DNA of 16,145 nucleotides from Gammaproteobacteria bacterium (GCA_003645435.1 QNFD01000017.1:1-16145), one strand, 5' to 3'. Positions 1 to 7,404 are shown, numbered from the stretch's first letter. Numbers and translations are program-made. Notes: a model not told the origin generated them from the sequence alone.

Positions 1-1
1 A

Positions 2-1972
2 CTCAATCGTGTTCGTAGCGAGCATGGCAACCAGGCGATCTTCGGCGGGTCATATGGCTGGGCCAGTGCCGGTCGATTCCACCACGCGCTGGGTCAGGTG
101 CATCGATTTTTAAATTGTATCGGCGGTTACGTCTCCTCACTCGCCAGCTATAGCACCGCGGGCGCGCAGGCGATCATGCCGCATGTACTCGGCATGCATT
201 TCCTTAAACTCTACTGGAGTGCACAAAACGCCTGGCCGATGATTGCCGAGAATACCGAAACGCTGGTGATGTTTGGCGGTATTAATCCAAAAAACTCGCA
301 GGTCAGCATGGGTGGCGTTACGCGCCATGAAACTGGGACCTGGCTGCGTAAGTTTGCTGACCAGGGCATGCGCCTTGTCAATATTAGCCCGCAAAGCACC
401 GATGCCTACGAGGGTTCGCAATGGCTGCCGATAGTGCCGGGGACCGACACCGCGATGATGCTGGGCCTTGCCCACACGCTCGAGGTCGAGAACCTGGTTG
501 ATCGTGACTTTCTGGATCGTTGCACTACCGGCTACGACCGTTTTAGGGCCTATTTACTGGGTGAATCCGATGGCCAGCCAAAAAGCGCCGGCTGGGCCGC
601 GGGCATCTGTGAAATTGATGCGGAAACCATACGTGAACTTGCTTTAAGCATGGCCCGAACACGAACCTTAATCACGGTTGCCTGGTCCCTGCAGCGCGCA
701 CAGCACGGCGAACAACCTTACTGGATGGCGACAACCCTGGCGGCGATGCTTGGACAAATTGGATTAGCCGGTGGTGGTGTTGGTTTTGGCTATGGCGCAA
801 TTGGCGGTGTCGGTGTGGCAGTGCGGCGTTTAGGCGGCCTGACCTTGCCGCAGGGCACAAACCCGATCACCGATTTCATCCCGGTAGCACGTATCGCCGA
901 TATGCTGTTAAACCCGGGAGCAGATTATGAATTTAACGGTCAGCATCGTCGCTATGCCGATATTCGACTGGTCTACTGGTGCGGCGGTAACCCCTTCCAC
1001 CATCATCAGGACATTAATCGATTAAACCAGGCCTGGCATCAACCCGAAACCATAATCGTGCACGAACCCTGGTGGACGGCAACCGCAAAACGCGCCGACA
1101 TCGTGTTGCCGGCTACCACTCCTTATGAACGCGAGGATGTTAGCAGTGCCCAGGGTGATTCATTTCTTTTCCATATGGATCAGTTAATCCCGCCGGTCGG
1201 CGAGGCGCGAAACGATTACGATATATTTACCGCCCTGGCCCAACGAATAGGTGTCGGCGAGGCCTTTACCGAGGGACGAGATAGCAACCAATGGCTGCAT
1301 CACCTTTACGATCAATTCAGGCAGGAGTCCAGTGCCGATGGCATCGATGTACCGGAATTCGAACAGCTCCGTGCTCAAAACTGGGTTGAATTACCGATTG
1401 CCGGCAGTCAGTACGCCGAGGTTCCATTCGCGGCCTTCAGGGAAAATCCAGATGCGGCCCCACTCGGTACGCCTTCGGGCCGAATAGAAATTTTCTCGGA
1501 AACAATCGACGGCTTCGGCTACGATGATTGTCCCGGCCACCCAAGCTGGTTAGTGCCGGAAGAATGGCTAGGCTCAGATCTGACCGAGCAATTTCCGCTG
1601 CACCTGGTGTCGCCGCAGCCCGGCGATAAACTGCATAGTCAAATGGAATGCGCCATCGCGGATGTACCGGGTGCCCGTCCGAGCCCGGTAGAGATGAATG
1701 TTGAAGACGCCGCTAAGCGCGGGATTAACGATGGCGATCTGGTGCGGGTATTCAATGCCCGGGGCGCCTGCCGGGCCAGGGCCCATGTCAGCGCGCATAT
1801 TCGAGCGGGTGTGGTCTCCCTGCCAACCGGCGCCTGGTATGATCCGGCGAGTGACGGCACCGATACCCAGGGCAATCCCAACCTCCTCACCCGCGACAAG
1901 GGAACTTCCCGACTCGGCCAGGGTAGCAGCGCGCATACGGCGCTGGTGGAGATAGAATTGTTGGTGGAGTAA
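2..1972 (+). CDS. Molybdopterin-dependent S/N-oxide reductase, BisC/TorA/DMSO reductase type (5' end missing)
   Basis: The reading frame is open from the window edge, so the N-terminus (roughly 90 residues in this family) is missing; the GTG at 98 lies inside conserved sequence and is not the real start. The visible 656 residues begin with the family block IFGGSYGWASAGRFHHA, followed by SYSTAG, whose serine is the expected molybdenum ligand of the DMSO reductase family. The middle has the CGGNPFHHHQD and HEPWWTATAKRADIVLPATT blocks. The last 130 residues are the dinucleotide-binding domain (LHSQ, AAKRGINDGDLVRVFN, LPTGAWYDP, GTSRLGQGSSAHTALVE). These features match biotin sulfoxide and TMAO reductases, which reduce S-oxides or N-oxides with a bis-MGD cofactor. 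Whether a Tat signal peptide exists cannot be seen, so periplasmic or cytoplasmic location is open. The substrate is not determinable from sequence. Confidence 0.9.
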   Translation, partial: LNRVRSEHGNQAIFGGSYGWASAGRFHHALGQVHRFLNCIGGYVSSLASYSTAGAQAIMPHVLGMHFLKLYWSAQNAWPMIAENTETLVMFGGINPKNSQVSMGGVTRHETGTWLRKFADQGMRLVNISPQSTDAYEGSQWLPIVPGTDTAMMLGLAHTLEVENLVDRDFLDRCTTGYDRFRAYLLGESDGQPKSAGWAAGICEIDAETIRELALSMARTRTLITVAWSLQRAQHGEQPYWMATTLAAMLGQIGLAGGGVGFGYGAIGGVGVAVRRLGGLTLPQGTNPITDFIPVARIADMLLNPGADYEFNGQHRRYADIRLVYWCGGNPFHHHQDINRLNQAWHQPETIIVHEPWWTATAKRADIVLPATTPYEREDVSSAQGDSFLFHMDQLIPPVGEARNDYDIFTALAQRIGVGEAFTEGRDSNQWLHHLYDQFRQESSADGIDVPEFEQLRAQNWVELPIAGSQYAEVPFAAFRENPDAAPLGTPSGRIEIFSETIDGFGYDDCPGHPSWLVPEEWLGSDLTEQFPLHLVSPQPGDKLHSQMECAIADVPGARPSPVEMNVEDAAKRGINDGDLVRVFNARGACRARAHVSAHIRAGVVSLPTGAWYDPASDGTDTQGNPNLLTRDKGTSRLGQGSSAHTALVEIELLVE

Positions 1973-1984
1973 AGACTTTTAATT

Positions 1985-2137
1985 CCTTCTCCCCCTTGGT
2001 GGAGAAGGCTAGGATTGCCTACATGGATGTAGCGGTCCGGCGTCCCGGTAAGGAGCGTGAGCAGGAGCGGAAGCTTGAGGGGGCGCAGTCTAGCACTTCC
2101 CCCTCACCCCTGCCCTCTCCCCGCGGGGGAGAGGGAG
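1985..2137. repeat. Composite palindromic intergenic spacer with three hairpins
   Basis: The 187-bp gap between the molybdoenzyme and the SDR gene has no credible ORF but contains three inverted repeats. The first is CCTTCTCC (1985-1992) with GGAGAAGG (2001-2008). The second is CTACAT (2019-2024) with ATGTAG (2027-2032). The third is CCCTCTCCCC (2113-2122) with GGGGGAGAGGG (2125-2135), preceded by CCCCTCACCCC. The third hairpin belongs to the same sequence family as the palindrome at 5102-5150, which points to a dispersed REP/MITE-like element. No T tract follows any stem, so an intrinsic terminator is not supported. The last stem ends only 24 bases before the SDR start. Confidence 0.65.
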
Positions 2138-2159
2138 TAATGCGGAGTGATTAAATTCA

Positions 2160-2939
2160 ATGTCAAAAAATAATCGTATTCAGCCGTTGTTTCAACTCGA
2201 TGGCAAGGTGGCACTGGTCACCGGCGCCAGTAAAGGTATCGGTGAGGCGATGGCGCGTGGGCTTGCCGAATTTGGCGCAAGTGTTGTCGTCAGTAGTCGT
2301 AAACAAGAAGCGGTTGATGCCGTTGCCGAGGCGTTCAAGGACGACGGCCTGGAAGCCACCGGCATTGCCGCCAACATGAGCAGCATTGAAGACATTCATG
2401 CGCTCGTCGAGAAAACCGAAAAAACCTACGGCGGCATAGACATCATCATTAACAACGCCGCCGTCAATCCGGTATTTGGGTCGATACAAGATACCGACGA
2501 ACGCGCCTTCGACAAGATCATCAATGTTAACCTCAAAGGTCCATTCGAACTCTGCAAAAAAGCCTACCCAATACTGAAACAACGCGGCGGCGGCTCGATT
2601 ATCCATATCAGTTCGATTGGCGGCCTGAAGCCCGAAGCGGGTATCGGTATTTACAGCGTGAGCAAGGCCGCGATTAATAGCCTGACCCAGGCCATGGCAC
2701 AGGACTGGGGTGTCGATAATATCCGCGTCAATGCTATTTGTCCGGGATTGATTAAAACCAAATTCAGCGAGGCACTGTGGAACGATGAAAATATCCTTGA
2801 TCGATTTATAAAGCACATTCCCCTCAATCGTGCCGGTGTCCCGGATGATATCGCCGGTCTCGCGGTATTCCTGGCCTCGGATGCGGCCGCCTATTGCACC
2901 GGTGGTCTATACCTGGTCGATGGCGGTTATACCGCTTAA
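2160..2939 (+). CDS. SDR family NAD(P)-dependent oxidoreductase, DHRS4/FabG-like
   Basis: This 259-residue classical short-chain dehydrogenase has the Rossmann motif TGASKGIG at 21-28, NNAA at 98-101, and the catalytic set Asn124, Ser152, Tyr165 and Lys169 (YSVSK). S45-S46-R47 after the second beta strand suggests a preference for NADP(H). The segment CPGLIKTKFSEALW resembles the DHRS4 group of carbonyl/retinal reductases more than typical FabG, but the substrate is unknown. ATG 2160 gives the expected length, with GGAG about ten bases upstream (2145-2148). The gene follows a palindromic spacer and ends exactly where the convergent Rieske gene ends, so it is probably its own transcription unit. 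Family membership is very secure; the reaction is only inferred. Confidence 0.93.
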   Translation: MSKNNRIQPLFQLDGKVALVTGASKGIGEAMARGLAEFGASVVVSSRKQEAVDAVAEAFKDDGLEATGIAANMSSIEDIHALVEKTEKTYGGIDIIINNAAVNPVFGSIQDTDERAFDKIINVNLKGPFELCKKAYPILKQRGGGSIIHISSIGGLKPEAGIGIYSVSKAAINSLTQAMAQDWGVDNIRVNAICPGLIKTKFSEALWNDENILDRFIKHIPLNRAGVPDDIAGLAVFLASDAAAYCTGGLYLVDGGYTA

Positions 2940-4545
2940 TTACTCTTTCGACACAAATTGTAAGGATTGATGCGCGATACGTTTCGCCTGCCTACGCCGT
3001 ATCGGCGACTCGAACAAACGCGTGAGTGCCGCCACCAGGATTTCGGCTTCACTATCGTCGAGCCTGGATATTTCTTCACGAACCGCCAGGGCCGTTTTTA
3101 ACAGGTGAACCGATACGATGTATTCACCCTGTCCATGATCCAGCACTCGCTCGAGCAGGTGACTCATCTGGCGATCGGGATCGTTTGATTTCCAGCGCTC
3201 CAGATCAGTCTCGTCGGTGGTAAACCCGGCATTTCGGCCATTGAAGCAAGCCATCTGCAACAATCCCTGCGGCCACAATTCGGGAAATTTTGAACACTGC
3301 TGCCGCACTGCATTGGCAAAAGTGAGACCGTGGGTGAAGTCGAGCCAGCCGACATTGCCCGAGACCGTCACATGGGTTTTATATTGTTGCTCAATATCGA
3401 AACTTAACAAATTGACTGCATTTGCGAGCAACAGGGCCTGGTAAATTTCCTCGGCCGGGCTGCCACTACTGTCTAGCGTTGCCCGCATCGATTTATCAAT
3501 ACTCTTTTGCCGCCAAAGCTTCGCATCGGGATTTTGGTTCTGATGTTGACCCCATTTATTAAGATAATCCGAATAGGCTCTAAATTCTGGAATCTTATCC
3601 TCGCGGCGTGCAAATATGAGGCTACGTACCAGGGAAAGCAACAATGGCTCCATCACCTGCTTACCCAGGTGCTCAATTAAACTCTTCGCCTTGGTCACAT
3701 AGATCAATGAATGTCCAAAATCGTTGTAATGCGCCAAAGCTGCCGACGAGAGTGCGGGTTCGAAATCAGTAAACTGCAATCCATCTCGAATACCACCGCG
3801 AATAGCCGCGATAGCCGCCAACTCATTTTCATTCTCGATGTCCTTCAAAAAAATAGATTCGTCGAACTCTGCCACCCCGCTACTGAATTCATATTCCTTT
3901 TCTCTAAGGACATCAAATGCGACATGCGCGACGCTTTCCACCAGGCAAACCAGTTGAAGTTCCTCGTCATCCGCATGTTCTTCGTAAAGTCTTAACCAGT
4001 CGGCCATTCCCGCGTAGGCATGGGTCCAGCCAAATTCCAGTCTCTGCCAGGACCACTCGATCGACAGGCGCAATGCATCGAGAGGATCGGCACCGATTTT
4101 AATCAGGCGCGCAATTTCACGGGCAATGCGATCGTAGCTTTCATCATCAAAGGCGTCATGAATACTGCTGGTAACGGCTTTATACCTCTCCGCATAGGGC
4201 AATTCGGTGATATCGACCCAAATGTCCTCACCACGGGTTTCAACCGGGTAGGTGCGCAGACGATCACCGCCGTAGAGGTTTTCACCCGTAGCCAGATCAA
4301 ACTTCCAGTTATGCCAGTTACAGGTCAGCGTACAAGCCTGGGAGACGCTTCCCTCGGACAGCGGATATCCCTCGTGGGGACATCGATTGTCACAGGCCAT
4401 GATGCCGGTTTCCGTATTAAAAAATGCAATTTTGCTTACCAGCGATGCGCACCATTCTGGCTGAATGCTGTTCGAGATCAGACCGTGGCATCGCCAGATG
4501 CCAGTGCCTGTCGGGCATTACCGCCTGATTCAATACCTCGGCCAT
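2940..4545 (-). CDS. Rieske [2Fe-2S] protein with long helical C-terminal domain, frameshifted near its 5' end
   Basis: An uninterrupted frame runs from an internal ATG at 4400 to 2940 (486 residues) and starts in the middle of a Rieske domain. The natural start is ATG 4545, preceded by AGGAG (4556-4552) and encoding MAEVLNQAVMPDRHWHLAMP. That frame stops at 4417. Removing one base from the T run at 4430-4433 joins the two frames into a 534-residue protein reading VRIAGKQ-IAFFNTETG-IMACDNRCPHEG. In the repaired protein C55-x-H57 and C75-x2-H78 are the cluster ligands, 17 residues apart. Residues from about 115 on are mostly helical with scattered histidines (GWTHAYAGM, DFGHSLIYV, WLDFTHGLTFANAV); I do not recognise a characterised function. 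An oxidase- or hydroxylase-like role, with the Rieske domain passing electrons to the C-terminal part, is inference. It is divergent from soxR and is its likely target. It is either an inactivated gene or a one-base sequencing error. Confidence 0.85.
4430..4433 (-). other. Probable one-base frameshift in the Rieske gene (four-T run)
   Basis: On the coding strand the run reads CAAAATTGC. In this frame the protein reads GKQNCIF and stops. With three A instead of four it reads GKQIAFFNTETG and enters the intact Rieske domain. The upstream frame has the start codon, ribosome binding site and first Rieske strand; the downstream frame has no ATG, GTG or TTG between its preceding stop and the ATG at 4400. 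A single extra base explains all of this. Confidence 0.85.
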
Positions 4546-4573
4546 AAAACACTCCTGAATATAGTTTGACAAT

Positions 4574-4604
4574 AGTATACGAGTTAAAGTTAACTTTAAG
4601 TCAA
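4574..4604 (-). promoter_or_regulatory. Predicted SoxR-activated promoter of the Rieske gene
   Basis: On the minus strand TTGACT (4604-4599) and TATACT (4579-4574) are separated by 19 bases. This is longer than the 17 optimal for sigma70 and typical of promoters that MerR-family activators correct by distorting DNA. The operator palindrome fills this spacer. Transcription would start near 4567, leaving a leader of about 22 bases that contains AGGAG. Confidence 0.75.
4581..4602. promoter_or_regulatory. SoxR box in the soxR-Rieske intergenic region
   Basis: TTAAAGTTAACTTTAA at 4584-4599 is a perfect 16-bp palindrome. Symmetry extends to 4581-4602, broken only at two positions on each side at most. 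The centre AAGTTAACTT is the same as the centre of the E. coli soxS operator recalled from the literature. It lies 30 bp upstream of soxR and within the divergent promoter, so it could also give soxR autoregulation. A plus-strand TTGACA at 4566-4571 with a weak -10 overlapping the palindrome is a possible soxR promoter. Confidence 0.8.
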
Positions 4605-4631
4605 TGATTATTTTCAACGGGATTAGCGGTC

Positions 4632-5093
4632 ATGCAAAACACAGATAATTACCTCAGTATTGGAGACGCGGCTCGACGCAGCGGCGTCGCTACCTCGACT
4701 CTGCGATTTTACGAAACCCGTGGCCTGATACATTCAGTACGGGTTTCTGGAAATCATCGGCGCTATCACCGCGCCATGTTGCGGCGTATATCGATTATCC
4801 GTATCGCGCAAACCCTCGGCTTAAGCCTGAGAGAAATCGCCTGTGCTCTCGAAACCCTGCCCGATCAACGCACACCCAATAAAAAAGACTGGGCAAAACT
4901 ATCAACCAGCTGGGGAAAACAACTCGATGCGCGAATTGCGAGTCTGCAGGATCTTAGAAACAAGCTAAGCGGATGTATAGGTTGCGGATGCCTGTCTTTA
5001 AAACGGTGCTCGCTTTACAACGCCGGCGATGGGGCTGCTCGCCTGGGGACTGGACCCCGGTATTTACTCGGTGATGAACCATTGGGTGATTGA
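4632..5093 (+). CDS. soxR: SoxR, redox-sensitive [2Fe-2S] MerR-family activator
   Basis: The 153-residue protein has a MerR winged helix at the N-terminus (SIGDAARRSGVATSTLRFYE at 9-28, then the GNHRRY wing), a dimerisation helix, and the cluster motif CIGCGCLSLKRC. This gives Cys115, 118, 120 and 126, a C-x2-C-x-C-x5-C arrangement diagnostic of SoxR. Length and the C-terminal tail (GTGPRYLLGDE) also match E. coli SoxR. SoxR is activated when redox-cycling compounds or superoxide oxidise its cluster, and it activates target promoters with overlong spacers. No soxS gene is present here. Outside enterics SoxR usually controls its targets directly, and the divergent Rieske gene is the obvious candidate. 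Confidence 0.96.
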   Translation: MQNTDNYLSIGDAARRSGVATSTLRFYETRGLIHSVRVSGNHRRYHRAMLRRISIIRIAQTLGLSLREIACALETLPDQRTPNKKDWAKLSTSWGKQLDARIASLQDLRNKLSGCIGCGCLSLKRCSLYNAGDGAARLGTGPRYLLGDEPLGD

Positions 5094-5101
5094 ATACTAA
5101 C

Positions 5102-5150
5102 CCCCTCACCCCAACCCTCGCCCCTCCGGGGAGAGGGTTGGGGTGAGGGG
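5102..5150. repeat. GC-rich palindromic repeat, 23-bp arms
   Basis: The left arm at 5102-5124 (CCCCTCACCCCAACCC followed by TCGCCCC) pairs with the right arm at 5128-5150 with one mismatch and a 3-base loop. It starts 9 bases after the soxR stop. The sequence that follows is AGAAGGAG, not a T tract, so a canonical intrinsic terminator is unlikely, although so strong a hairpin could still protect or end the soxR transcript. It shares the CCCCTCACCCC-CCCTC(T/G)CCCC core with the hairpin at 2100-2135. Confidence 0.85.
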
Positions 5151-5208
5151 AGAAGGAGTTAAATATCCAACAACAGTTGATCAATGAATAATTCACAGGC
5201 TCCTAATG

Positions 5209-5214
5209 TATAAT
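5209..5214 (+). promoter_or_regulatory. Possible -10 element upstream of ybiI
   Basis: A consensus TATAAT preceded directly by TG lies 33 bases before the ybiI start and just after a palindromic repeat. No convincing -35 is seen at 16-18 bases upstream, so this is tentative. Confidence 0.35.
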
Positions 5215-5247
5215 TGCTGGTAACTGATAAAAGCAGGGGAATAAATT

Positions 5248-5514
5248 ATGGCCGGTGGCTGGTCCCGAGACGGGGCTGTACAGGATCAAATCGACGCCAG
5301 CGTAGAAGACGCGGTCGAACGCGCGCGCAGTCAACTACCCAGCGGCGAGAGTTTGAAGTGCTGCGAGGAATGCGATGCCAAGATTCCAGAGGCCAGAAGG
5401 CAGGCTGTTCCCGGCGTACGCCTCTGCGTCGATTGCCAGTCTGAGCTCGACGAACAACAGTCGGCCCGCAACAGTTTTAACCGCCGCGGCAGCAAGGATA
5501 GTCAGCTCAGATAG
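5248..5514 (+). CDS. ybiI: YbiI-like DksA/TraR C4-type zinc finger protein
   Basis: This 88-residue protein aligns with E. coli YbiI (also 88 residues) from end to end, including MAxGW at the start, the GESL segment before the finger, IPxARRxAxPGVRLC, and the invariant tail NRRGSKDSQLR. Zinc ligands are Cys39, Cys42, Cys60 and Cys63. DksA/TraR proteins act at the RNA polymerase secondary channel. This short form lacks the long coiled coil with the acidic tip of DksA, so activity on polymerase cannot be assumed, and the role of YbiI is not established. AGGGGAA lies about 8 bases before the ATG. It is likely monocistronic, between a repeat and convergent broken genes. Confidence 0.92.
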   Translation: MAGGWSRDGAVQDQIDASVEDAVERARSQLPSGESLKCCEECDAKIPEARRQAVPGVRLCVDCQSELDEQQSARNSFNRRGSKDSQLR

Positions 5515-5531
5515 TTAATCAGCCTCTGAAC

Positions 5532-5737
5532 TCAAACAGCGCTTTTCGCCAATTCCTGTTTGAGTACTTCAATGCGAGGCCTGGCATCCCGTGCATGTGG
5601 GTTTATTTCAAGCAGGCGTTCAAAAGCGATAATTGCGCCTGAGAAATCCTGCTTCCATCCGAGAATCATGCCCAGGCCCCAGACCGCTCCAAAATGTCTT
5701 GGTTCCAGAATCAGGGTTTGTTGTATGTCGTCGAACT
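5532..5737 (-). pseudogene. C-terminal remnant of a TPR protein
   Basis: Read on the minus strand, this stretch encodes about 67 residues including FDDIQQTLILEPRHFGAVWG and FERLLEINPHARDARPRIEV, ending KQELAKSAV and a stop at 5534-5532. The LEPRHFGA pattern and the following INPH...RPRIE are typical of the last repeat of small bacterial TPR proteins. No start codon or upstream TPR units exist: the sequence upstream of about 5737 becomes the amidohydrolase gene in a different frame. It overlaps the amidohydrolase frame for 27 bases because that frame runs on into the TPR sequence until a chance stop. Confidence 0.75.
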
Positions 5738-6631
5738 GGCGATGTAGGGATACACGTCGAGACCGACCCGTTGCTGCGCTCGGCCCGATTCTATCGCGGC
5801 CAGGGTTTCAACACTGCGACCGTAATTTTTTGGCCCCGAACATTTATGGTGCGAGATAACCACGGCGGTTGATGCGCGACGCCCAATCTCCAGGGTTTCT
5901 TCAATTGCCTCAAGCACCTGGTCGGCTTCGTTACGGATATGTGAAACATAGATCCGGTTATCAAATTCCTTCAATACCGAGGCAATTTCAACTATTTCAC
6001 TGGTAGTAGATTCGATCGCCGGCGGATAATCGAGACCGGTGCTGACGCCGATACAACCATCGCGTAAAGCACATCTCAGTATCTCTCGCATCGCCTCGAT
6101 CTGCTTTTTACTCGCGCCCTGCTGCAGCGATTCGCCCATGACGGTGACCCGCATTGAACTATGTCCGGCGAGCAGCGCTAGATTCAGCGCGGCTGGAGCG
6201 GATTCAAATTTAGCGCGATAGTCGGCAACCCTGGGGAAAACGAAATCGGATTCATTACCCAGGATTGGAAAAGGCGGAGGGAATCCCTTACCCGATTCAA
6301 ATGGCGCGAGACTAAGACCACAGTTTCCGGCAATCACTGAAGTGACGCCCTGTGATACCTTGAAACTCATGTCCCGGGTATTGAGCGCCGCCAGGTCGTC
6401 ATGAGTGTGAACATCAATAAAACCAGGGCTCGCAATATATCCACTGGCATCGATAGTTTCGTCAGCGGACCAGTTTTGAAGCTCACCTATGGCGACTATC
6501 CTGTCGGATTCGACTGCAATATCGGCTTTCTTACCGGGTTTACCACTGCCGTCAATAACCAGGGCGTTGATGATTTTGAAATGGCAGCGTCCGGCACCGT
6601 TATCGGTATTGTTAGTAATTTTAGAAGCCAT
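5711..6631 (-). pseudogene. Truncated N-acyl-D-amino-acid deacylase (D-aminoacylase) amidohydrolase
   Basis: Counted from ATG 6631 (AGGTGGG about 9 bases upstream; the earlier ATG at 6679 adds unconserved residues) the product has 306 residues, against about 480-500 for the family. Visible are the beta-sandwich strand IINALVIDGSGKPG, the metal motif HTHDD (His75, His77), GNCG with the bridging Cys104, and SHIR (His231) and SHHK (His261). Similarity ends at VGLDVYPYIASST, followed by five unrelated residues and a stop. The last third, which carries the catalytic aspartate and rest of the barrel, is missing, so activity is not expected. Family members release D-amino acids from N-acylated forms. 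The gene is apparently cut by a deletion that fused it to the TPR remnant. Confidence 0.85.
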
Positions 6632-6787
6632 CAAATTAACCCACCTGTTGAAATATGAGAGCGCCCCATTGACCCGCAAAATCGCGGGAAAAGCCCTATT
6701 TTCCTATCTTGTGCTATATGTTTACTGTCCAGGAGTCGAAAAAAACCTTTTATCGACAACAATTCCAATTCAATCCGGGAAACCCCA

Positions 6788-7327
6788 ATGAACGAAGCGA
6801 ATCCGTATATAACACCAGATGCCTCACTTGACAATGAGCAAGACGAGCTTTATCAGCCGAGCATATTCTCTTTCAAGGGCCGAATCGGGCGTTTACGTTA
6901 CCTCGCCTATGGTATCGGTACTTCTTTAATTTTGATGCTAGTGATGATGCCGATCCTCGGCGGTACAATGTTTGCCGGCGGCATGGTTGGCGGTGAAGCC
7001 GCAATGGGCGGTCTGGCCATGGGAGCGATGATTTTATTCTACGTCGCCACCCTGGTGTTCTCGGTGATGTTCGGCAAACGCCGACTCAACGATTTGAATC
7101 GGAGCGGTTGGTGGTTTTTACTATTCATCGTGCCAATAGCTAATTTCATCATGGCTATTTATGTTATCTTTTTCCCCGGCACAGAGAATTCCAATAACTT
7201 TGGCCCGGCTCCGGTTGCTAACACGCTGGGTGTAAAAATTCTCGCCTGGATACTACCGGTAATATTTATCGTCGGCATGGTCGCCGCTATTGTAATTCCG
7301 ACATTATCAGGAATGACGCCACGCTAA
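6788..7327 (+). CDS. DUF805 membrane protein
   Basis: This 179-residue protein has a cytoplasmic N-terminus with an NPYITP motif (5-10), then the DUF805 signature: FSFKGRIGRLRYLAY at about 28-42 and RRLNDLNRSGWWFLL, ending in FFPGTENSNNFGP. There are about four membrane segments, near 38-58, 75-97, 108-130 and 148-170. The last one, after the usual DUF805 end, is an extra C-terminal helix. DUF805 proteins (E. coli YhaH, YhaI, YiaA relatives) are inner-membrane proteins of unknown function. The start is chosen because it gives the complete NPY-x-x-P leader; the upstream GGGAA is a weak ribosome site. The gap to the next gene is 193 bases, so co-transcription is not certain. Confidence 0.88.
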   Translation: MNEANPYITPDASLDNEQDELYQPSIFSFKGRIGRLRYLAYGIGTSLILMLVMMPILGGTMFAGGMVGGEAAMGGLAMGAMILFYVATLVFSVMFGKRRLNDLNRSGWWFLLFIVPIANFIMAIYVIFFPGTENSNNFGPAPVANTLGVKILAWILPVIFIVGMVAAIVIPTLSGMTPR

Positions 7328-7373
7328 TAGGCGCACGAACCTGGTTCCATCATCGGGTAAGCGGATTCGCATC

Positions 7374-7404
7374 AGCCGGGCAGTCAGAAATATCCTGCCC
7401 GGCT
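7374..7404. repeat. Ten-base-pair hairpin between two membrane-protein genes
   Basis: AGCCGGGCAG (7374-7383) pairs perfectly with CTGCCCGGCT (7395-7404) around an 11-base loop, 47 bases after the DUF805 stop. Downstream is AATGAAAAC, without a T tract, so it is at best an imperfect terminator; it may partly separate the DUF805 gene from the next one. Confidence 0.5.

Noticed and set aside
98..1972. GTG at 98 as the start of the molybdoenzyme
   Set aside because: The frame is open to position 2 and the upstream residues (HGNQAIFGGSYGWASAGRFHH) are conserved family sequence.
4020..4547. Plus-strand frame of 175 codons opposite the Rieske gene
   Set aside because: No recognisable domain; it lies entirely antisense to the Rieske gene and its SoxR-linked start region.
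4417..4617. A separate small minus-strand protein of 66 residues upstream of the Rieske frame
   Set aside because: Its residues from 4545 on are the start of the Rieske domain itself; a one-base shift explains it better than a distinct gene.
1985..5150. CRISPR array or direct-repeat structure in the GC-rich repeats
   Set aside because: The repeats are isolated palindromes about 3 kb apart, without regular spacers or cas genes.
5214..5859. Plus-strand frames at 5214-5444, 5560-5859 and 5633-5872
   Set aside because: The first overlaps ybiI in another frame; the others are antisense to the TPR and aminoacylase remnants and have no recognisable motifs.
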